64,000 nt of DNA from Anaspis maculata (taxonomy: Eukaryota; Arthropoda; Insecta; Coleoptera; Scraptiidae), in NCBI GenBank assembly GCA_949128115.1, contig OX421965.1, forward strand, positions 34,219,681-34,283,680. The letters are read 5' to 3'. This document shows, piece by piece, positions 56,662 to 64,000 of the stretch (positions within the stretch are counted from its first letter, which is position 1; every line of letters starts with the position of its first letter). The notes under the pieces were generated by a model. The model was not told where the DNA came from, made no database searches, and saw only the letters and a list, made by a program, of their open reading frames with translations. Both the position numbers and the translations under genes were made by a program.

Positions 56662-57389
56662 TTTTTCATTCAAATTCGTAGGATTCCAATGAACTTATCT
56701 TCTCGCGGGACCTTGGGACGTCATACTTCGCAGTCATAGTCCTGTCGTTTATAACCTATCTGATTTCTACGTGATTCGTGATTTTGAGTACGTGATTGCG
56801 GTGGTGCAATTATGCAAATTGCCAAATACAGCAGCCTTATTGGCTAAAACAAATATTCATCAATTATTTTGCGCAATTGCCATGTATACGAGCAGCTTCG
56901 AGCTTCGTTTTTCTCGGAAAGATGACGCCAGCGGTTTATTCTTGTATTAGTTTCTCACCGGTAGCCTCTTCTATCTTTGGCTTTATCTGGTCCCAGGCTG
57001 CCACTCCCAGCAGTTTGTTGGTTATCTTTAGTAGTTAGTTATAGCACTAAGTACACTTTCAATTCACCTCGTGAAAAAACTCAATTTACTTGCGGATTGT
57101 TTGTCCGTTGACATTTTAGAAGTCCGACTTCCCAAACGCGTTTTGGCCTCCCAACTTAGTTGGCCCACTCAGCACTGTCCAGATTTTGTTTAAAGTGGTC
57201 ATCATTTTTTTATTGTACTTGACGTAAATCATCGTATTGCAGGCCAAAGGGCGTATGTCAAAATTTGCGTTTTGTTGGTTCTCGCCAACATTCTTATCAT
57301 GATAATGGCAGAATGATCTTTAATTTAGAAAGAGAGTGCCCCTAGCTACGCTCGGGCACCAGTTGTATCTAGATACAGCTGCAAATTTT
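56662..57389. other. Unique sequence, no gene recognised
   Basis: A short ORF (80 aa plus at 56796-57038) is unrecognised. A G+C-rich hairpin GTGCCC...GGGCAC lies at about 57336-57359, just before the inverted-end unit. Confidence 0.5.
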
Positions 57390-58785
57390 ACGTGGATACG
57401 TCTATGTGTAAGAGGGTATTGGGGCAATTTCGAAGGTTCCACAATGATCTTGAATGTTCCGGGATGTTTTCGAACGTTCCAGGCTATTCTCGAATATTCC
57501 AGAACATATCGGAACATTCTGGAATGTTGTGGAATTATCTCGAATGCTCTCGAATGTTCTGGACTGTCCCAGAAATTTCTAGGGGGCGAAACTTTCCGAA
57601 CAATCCAGAACATTCTGAAATGCTGTGAAATGATCTCGAATGTTCTGGGATGTTTTTGAATGCTCCAGACTATTCCCGAACATACCAGAGCATTCTGGAA
57701 TGCTGTGGATTGATTTCGAATGTAACACAATAATCTGAAACGTTCCGGAATGTCTCCGAACGTTCTCGATTATTCCCGAACATCCCAGAACATACCGGAA
57801 CATTTTGAAATGCTGTAGGATGATCTCGAATGTTTCGGGATGTTTTTGAATGTTGCGGACTATTCCCGAACATCCCAGAACATACCAGAGTATTCTGGGA
57901 TGTTGTGGAATGATTTCGTATGTTACACAATAATCTGGAACGTTTCGGGATTTCTCCGAACGTTCCAGACTATTCCTGAACATTACAGAAGATACCGGAA
58001 CATTCTGGAATGTTGTGGAATACTCTCGAATACTATCGAATGTTTTGGACAAATGCTCAGACTGTTCTCGAATATTCCAGAACAAATCGGAACATTATGA
58101 AATGTTGTGGAATTATCTCGAATGTTCCACAATGATCCGGAATGTTCCGGGATGTTTTCGAACGTTCCAGACTATTCTCGAACATTCAAGAGCATACCGG
58201 ATCATTCTGGAGCGCTGTGGAATGATCTCAAATGTTACACAATAATCTGGAACGTTCCAGGTTGCTTCCGAGCGTTCCAGACCATTCCCGAACATTCCAG
58301 AACATACTGGAACGTTCTGAAATGTTCTGGAATAATCTCGAATACTCTCGAACGTTCTGGACTGATGTTCAGACTTTTCCCGAATATTCCAGAACATATC
58401 GGAACATTCAGAAATGTTGCGGAATGATCTCCGATACGCTAGAATGCTCTGGACTGTTCTAGAAATTTCTAGGAGGCGAAACTTCGAGCCCTTGTGTTTT
58501 CAAAAACACGCTTTCCAGGTGAATCCGGGAACTCTTTTAATTTTTATTTTAATATTTTTTTCATATCGATATTGATTATTTTCGATAGGTAGATTACCTT
58601 TTGTTACATAGACAGGAACAGACAAGAAGGTATGTAGGTATACAACCAATTTGACACCACTCTATTTTAGTAGATTTCATACTTACCGGCTTCGTTCACA
58701 ACTGCACCAACAGATGGCGCTCGTCCATATACTTCTGTTCACGAAATGACCTCCTTATGGATCGAAAACATAGACGTATCCACGT
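57390..58785. mobile_element. ~1.4-kb unit with 18-bp perfect inverted ends enclosing a GAA/TTC array
   Basis: ACGTGGATACGTCTATGT at 57390-57407 is matched exactly, in reverse complement, at 58768-58785. Between the ends, 57420-58485 is almost entirely the GAAnnTTC array listed separately, followed by about 280 bp of A+T-rich text. Whether the inverted ends are true transposon termini is not certain; no target duplication was found. Confidence 0.5.
57420..58485. repeat. Dense heat-shock-element-like (GAAnnTTC) tandem array
   Basis: GAA and TTC blocks alternate with 5-bp spacing through about 1.06 kb. For example, 57487-57504 gives TTC-tc-GAA-ta-TTC-ca-GAA, and 57512-57534 gives GAA-ca-TTC-tg-GAA-tg-TTG-tg-GAA. 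That is the consensus of heat-shock elements bound by HSF trimers. A larger unit of about 90-110 bp is marked by GACTATTCCCGAACAT near 57668, 57859 and variants at 57483, 57768, 57968, 58060, 58168, 58288 and 58372. CCAGAAATTTCTAGGGGGCG at 57568-57587 recurs with changes at 58459-58478. Frames open on both strands (up to 168 aa minus) are by-products. No coding function is claimed. Confidence 0.9.
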
Positions 58786-59539
58786 CAAAAAATATGGTTG
58801 TCTTGGAAAAGGTACTTGATACTCATTAATCCAAAATTCAATTAACTACAATATAGTAGGTTCACTTGTACTGTTACTCTAGTTGGCTGGGCAAATTTTC
58901 TACTTTAGCATTGTAGCCTTGCCGCCTTTTCACCTGGTGTGAAACTGACTTTTATGGAAATAAAGTTATATTTCTTATCAAATTGATATTAAAATTTTGG
59001 AAAACTGACCTGTTTATAAGTGGACGTGCGACTAGGGGACGCAGAGCTGTGTTACCGTCATGTAGACACCAAAAGAGCACGGGGCAGCCGCAAATCTAAG
59101 TCATCTTGACGGCGCGGCGGCCCATTCAGGGTCGACAAAAACTTGTCCCGGGAAGCCCCAAAACGAAAGCAAATTGCAAATTGAAGGTACTTACATCAAT
59201 TTCGGTCCAATACGCAACTTTGAGCGGCTGTTTTTTTTTTAAATTTGGTTCAATTCACTTTTTACACGTAAATTCTTTTGCCAATGACAGACTGCATGGC
59301 GATCCTTGTATCGACCATAATTCTTCAGGGTTTGGCTTGTATTTTTGACCGGAAGAAGCGAAAGGGTTGATGATTGCATGGGGCCCCTTTTTTTGGACGA
59401 AGGGCATTGTATCCTCTTTGATTTGAAGCATTGGAAGTTGAACCGGCTTCGAGAGGTTGGGAATATTTTTCACAACTGTCAAATGTCAAGGCTCTTTTGA
59501 TTTATTTGTTCATTGGCGAAAATTGAAAACAGGTCGAAA
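58786..59539. other. Unique sequence, no gene recognised
   Basis: Short ORFs on both strands (75-80 aa) overlap; no family or repeat is recognised. Confidence 0.5.
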
Positions 59540-60920
59540 AATTTTCCAATAAAATGAAAAAAATTTGGTTGAAGGAGAAACATCATTCCTTGCCCACTTT
59601 CTTCATTCGAAACTCATTGTGATATTGTGTTATCAGAATGGGGTACTTGCCAATGAAATAGATTTGAATGAAAATTCTTCCACTTATCAATATATTTTTT
59701 TGTTTGAGGGCAGGAGCTGGGAGCGGCGACTAATCAACAGTAGTCTATTCTTTCCCATTTTTAGTCGGCTATCCATATAGCGGAAGAATTAGATCGCTAT
59801 GTCTTCGGGTTTATGTTTTCCATTTATCTCTTACTTTGAGGGCAGCGTGTGGGGGTGGCAGCATTCGGCAAAGTAACTGTTGCACAGTTTAAGTTGGAAG
59901 TTTCTAAATGTTTAAGGAAATATGACAATCAGTGAAAATTGTGAAAGTTGCATTTTTTGTTTGTTTGGGGGCGAGAGCTGGAGGCGGCGACTAATCAAAA
60001 GTGGCCTATCTCTTCTCATTTTTAGTCAGCTATCTATATAGCGGAACAATTAGATCGCTATGTCTTCCGGGTTATGTTTTACATTTATCTCTTACTTTGG
60101 GGGCGGCGTGTGGGAGCGGCAGAGTTTGGCAAAGAAATTCTTCCACAGTTTGAGTTGGGAGTTTCTGAATGTTTGAGGTAACATAAAAATGTAATTCAGT
60201 GGGAATTATTGAAAATTGCACTTTTTTTCTTTTGGGGGTGGAAGTTGGAGGCGGCGCCATGCCAAAGGTAGCCTATTCTTTCCCATTTTCAGTAAGCTAT
60301 CCATATAGCGAAAGAATGAGATCGTTATGTCTTCGGGTTTATGTTTTTCATTCATCTTTCACTTTGAGGGCAGCGTGTGGGGGCGGCAGCATTCGGCAAA
60401 GAAAAAAAACTGTTGCACAGTTTGAGTTGGGAGTTTCTAAATGTAAGGGAAATATGACAATCAGTGAAAATTGTGAAAATTGCATTTTTTTTTGTTTGGA
60501 GGCGGCAGCTGAAGGCGGCGGCTAATTAAAAGTGGCCTATATTTTTCCAATTTCCGTCAGCTATCAATATAGTGAAAGAATTAGATCGCTATGTCCTCAG
60601 GTTCATGTTTTACATTAATCTCTCACTTTGGAGGCGGCGTGTGGGAGCGGCGGAGTTTGGCGAAGAAATTCTTGCACAGTTTGAGTCAAGAGTTTCTAAA
60701 TGTTCGAGGTAACATTATCAGCTAAATCAGTGAAAATTGTTGAAAGTTGCACTTTTTCTATTTTGGGGGCGGAAGCTGGAGGCGGCGCCATATCAAAAGT
60801 AGCCTATCCTTTCCCATTTTCAGTCAGCTATTTATATACCGAAAGAATCAGATCGCTATGTCTTCGGGTTTATGTTTTTCATTTTAAAGTGATTGGGGGC
60901 GGTTTTTAGCAGTTTTTTCA
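59540..60920. repeat. Tandem array, five ~265-bp units
   Basis: AGATCGCTATGTCTTCGGGT or a variant occurs at about 59791, 60052, 60319, 60583 and 60850 (spacings 261, 267, 264, 267). Each unit has CAGTGAAAATTGTGAAAATT, a GGAGGCGGCAGCTG-like block, AGTCAGCTATCCATATAGCG, TTTCATTTATCTCTTACTTT and a GGGGGCGGC block. The units alternate between GGCGACTAATCAAAAG and GGCGCCATATCAAAAG forms, hinting at a double-size period. A diverged monomer follows at about 61090-61180 (TATGTAACAGCGAACAAATT). Open frames in units 3 and 5 translate similarly but start and stop at array edges. Confidence 0.88.
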
Positions 60921-61495
60921 TGTCGACGGCGCATATTGAAGACGGAATGTTTCTTGGCTTACGTTTATAAGTGGCAACCATGTATTATTCAAAAAATGAG
61001 AACACCAGAGCATCAGGTCTGGTAGAAAGTGCAATATTATGTTATTTCAAGTTTATCAAGGGCGGTTTTCTCTATGTTGGTGGCGCAATATAGACATCCA
61101 ATATAGCCTAGCCCTCCTTTGGGAGTGGCAGCTATGTAACAGCGAACAAATTAAAGAGCTAGGTCGTCTAGTTTGGGAGGAGTTCGGGGAACGGACGGAC
61201 GGACAAAGCGGTTGCAATTGCGATTTTCATCAAGATGGAAAATGCGCTAAAAAGCGTCAGACATCACGTGCCGCAAAAATGTTCCGGCTATCTACAGAGG
61301 AAATACGCAAAAATTGTGTTTCAAAATTGATCCGGCCAGAGCAGCTAACTGCAAAGTTTTGGGGATTTTCTATATTTCACATTTGGAAACTTAGAAACAA
61401 AATCTCACAGCCGACTAGGATCTAGAATCACGTTACAAGTGAACCTACTTTATATCCAAAATCTCAAAAAATCCAACTTGGAGGTTTTAAATTAC

Positions 61496-61497
<2 letters not shown>
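60921..61497. other. Array edge with an unrecognised 128-aa frame
   Basis: The plus-strand frame at 61039-61425 begins inside a diverged 265-bp-repeat monomer and includes GGACGGACGGAC (61192-61203). It is therefore more likely repeat-derived than a gene. Its cysteines (a C-N-C pair and one more near residues 59-70) do not define a known domain. Confidence 0.35.

Positions 61498-61586
<89 letters not shown>
61498..61586. repeat. Perfect (GA)n microsatellite, 89 bp
   Basis: Uninterrupted GA dinucleotides from 61498 to 61586, likely hypervariable. Such GA tracts are GAGA-factor-type binding text in insects, but no other evidence of regulation is seen. Confidence 0.98.
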
Positions 61587-61588
<2 letters not shown>

Positions 61589-64000
61589 AATAAATCGCAT
61601 TTCAAAATGGAGAGGTGAAAATTGATAGGTAACTTTTTGGCACTAAAGTATCGTTACTTGATAATTATTGTTGGGAGAAGGACGTAGGGAGGAGGAGTTT
61701 GTGAATTACACCCTCAGTGCCGAGTTGTGTTCAACGAACTTGCGTTTCATCAAAAGTATAAACAACGTTATTTACAAACAACAAAACTATAAGGTCAGCA
61801 ATCAAACTAATGGGGTAATCAATAACAAATAACTCAGCCCAAAGCACCGTCCAACACCTGTTTTTATATCATGATCGATTTCGGCACTGGGTCAAAATAT
61901 ATGGGACCATAAAAGTGTACGCACGGTCGCCAATAAAATGATTTTGTTTTATGGAAACTGTTATGCCAAGTACGGAACCTTGCATTGCCATCGTGTTAAC
62001 CCTCCAACCGCTGGCGTTATCATAATTGGGGTTTACAATTCTTGGTTGTCTCCTTCTGGCTGCCGTGACCGTCATGCATAAAGGTGGATTGTCAAGGTCA
62101 TGTTTTGACATATACGACGTTTTGTTTCTGACCGATGACAATACTGCCAAAGGAAGGAAAAAGGCCGACAATCCGAAATTTATTATTGTCGAATATATTG
62201 TTATTATTTATAGCAAGGTACAGAAACTCATGGAATAATAGGTGATGATTTTTTAGTTTTTTTTTTAGAAAGTTTTAATTTTGACAAGATAATAGGGTCA
62301 ACACATTTGGAACAGTTACTTAACCTTTGATGTCAAATTGGGCTCACCGAATTTGGTTCACAAAAACGCATAATTCTCAACATAATACCAATTTAAATAG
62401 CTAACTCTAATGAAAAAAGCCGTGAAATTGGTTATAGGTCGGTAGCTACCGTGTTGGCGATAGCAATTTGTAAATATGCTAGATGAACTTTTGCTCGACT
62501 GCATATAAAACGCAGTTCTCCCCATACAAATTACACCCTATAACTCACTTTCATGTACGATGATGGTCTTTTAGTTACTTTCATTTATTTCATTTGAGTT
62601 CATATGGATGTATGCATGTAGTGTGCTGCATTGACTGTAATGATTTCGCTGAATTTCGTTGCATAATCCATCTAGCTTTTAGAATGCGTGATTATAAATC
62701 CACATACATACCTTTCAGTCGACGAGATAGTTACATAATTGGGCATACATTATTGACATACATTTACCCATACTACTCGTATAGTATAATAATTATATTT
62801 AATACCCAAATTAGTGTACCTGTTCACCTATCCCTAAATTATCTTTATGTATACTTACCAATTACCGACCGTTGAGTAATTGGTTCTCGTTTTATTTAAC
62901 CATCTGCGTTACTGGCGTACTGTATACAAATAAACTTTATCGCAGTTCTTGCTGATCGAGCTTTTGTGTCAGCTTGCTTGCTGTTGCGAAGGATGCTTGT
63001 TTCATCGGTATCTTCTTTTTCATAAAAGAAAAATTCTCAACGAACGAGGCAAAAATGCCTCCTGCAACAATCCAGTTGAAAACTCGAGCCCGTCAATGTC
63101 GCCACTTTGTCAGTAAACTCTGCGTTGTAGGTAGGTAGCAGAAGCCATGAAATAGCATTCGCTGGCGCAAAATTCATACAAAAGACATTAATCAAATTCA
63201 TTTGCGCTCAATTAATAACATCATTCCCGGCCGGTTCTAATCGGAAAACAAAACGGATCTTATCCAGGCAACCATCGACTTCCTGGCAGGACCAAATTAA
63301 TTATTTTTCGCCGTCGGTTCCGCCGGCAATGTCCTCTCTTTTCTCCGGGACCACTTCCATGGCTGATGCACGCCTCAGCTCTGATGTCGTAATCATTATT
63401 AACAATGCATGGCTGCTTCACTGAAATAATTTATATGGAACCATGAATTTATCAATTAACAAGCTCTCACGCAGCCATCGGGTCCGCGTGTGGCTGAAAT
63501 AGTAGGTAATGTAGTAATCAGAAGCAATAATTAATGTCTGTTTCGGTTATCCTGAAAGCTTATTTATTGAATGGCACTGAATTGGGTTCTTGCGTTCAAC
63601 AGCTAGTAGATCCATCGATTTCCAGTTATATAAATATTTAATTCTGAAAAGTAAGCCTTATGTTTGTTAGAGACTCCGACGCAAGAACAAGCCACAAACC
63701 AAGATAATTGGCGGAGGAGCCGTTTGAGAACTTGCCGAATTCTTCGTGAATCTGCGGTGCTTTTTCTAGACTTTTTCCTTCAGCGACTATTAATTGTTAA
63801 ATAGTGTGGCTCTACATCCCATTGAGGGACTTGGCAATTGATTGGCCACAGATATTGAGGCGATCAAGACCCGGTGATCTCCCCTACGTTGTGATTACTT
63901 TAATCCTTTTGCTACCTGCTAATTGATTTACTCCATTCCTCAATTAACAACCAATTGAAGCTTCCCACCCAAAATTTTCATTGGCGTTCAAAGTGCCCCA
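61587..64000. other. Unique sequence, no gene recognised
   Basis: Short ORFs (61.87-62.17 minus 100 aa; 62.59-62.88 plus 93 aa) are not recognised. From about 62.9 to 63.9 kb the text changes to ATTAAT cores amid moderately G+C-rich sequence (for example near 63226 and 63290-63330), without repeats, resembling conserved non-coding DNA. The window ends without a gene. Confidence 0.45.

Noticed and set aside
57336..57373. Helitron-like 3' end (GTGCCC/GGGCAC hairpin followed by CTAG)
   Set aside because: The base after CTAG is A rather than the T expected at a Helitron insertion, and no TC 5' end or RepHel coding was found.
57579..58085. 168-aa minus-strand frame and several other long frames within 57.3-58.5 kb
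   Set aside because: All follow the GAAnnTTC repeat and are open on both strands and in several frames; the peptide repeats are a by-product of the DNA repeat.

Overview
The window looks like non-coding DNA from an arthropod nuclear genome, most probably an insect. It is A+T-rich, has no dense operon-like coding, and is filled with short terminal-inverted-repeat elements, long foldbacks, tandem arrays, a decayed non-LTR retrotransposon and tRNA-derived repeats. Frequent GTAGGTACCTA-type strings fit some hemipteran genomes, but I cannot name the species. I found no intact cellular protein-coding gene. The longest open frames (197, 168 and 149 aa) are, respectively, unrecognised, a by-product of a tandem repeat, and a retrotransposon fragment.

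Layout. 0-5 kb: unique sequence and a 1.7-kb foldback, with two weak candidate exons near 4-4.7 kb. 5-9 kb: three hairpin/MITE-type elements, inverted copies of a 120-bp repeat, and a G+C-richer segment with the 197-aa ORF. 9.2-10.96 kb: a tandem array of fifteen ~120-bp units, most holding GCCGCCATATTG. 11-25 kb: mostly unique sequence with a hairpin, a tRNA-type SINE, a broken non-LTR retrotransposon and a 1.0-kb foldback. 25.1-25.4 kb: a hairpin flanked by 16-bp direct repeats with a hammerhead-like core, probably Penelope-related. 29-36.5 kb: two very large foldbacks (1.9 and 2.4 kb) and a smaller hairpin. 38-41 kb: a GGGCCGTATTCATA MITE and simple repeats. 41.2-44.1 kb: a ~120-bp satellite with a ~480-bp higher-order repeat, invaded by a hairpin. 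44.3-48.9 kb: two foldbacks and three more tandem arrays. 52.96-54.97 kb: a 2.0-kb hAT-type element with a perfect 8-bp target duplication, sitting inside a repeat whose uninterrupted relative lies near 29.4 kb. 56.4-58.8 kb: a hAT-type MITE with a perfect 8-bp duplication, then a 1.4-kb unit with 18-bp perfect inverted ends enclosing a dense array of GAAnnTTC blocks that matches the heat-shock-factor binding consensus. 59.5-61.6 kb: a 265-bp tandem array and an 89-bp GA microsatellite. 61.6-64 kb: unique sequence.

The window therefore reads as a transposon- and satellite-rich intron or intergenic region. The observations most worth following are the heat-shock-element array, the Penelope/hammerhead-like hairpin, the cluster of kilobase-scale foldbacks (possible hairpin-RNA sources), the GCCAT-bearing array and the satellite with higher-order structure. 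All functional readings are inferences from motifs; none can be confirmed from sequence alone.
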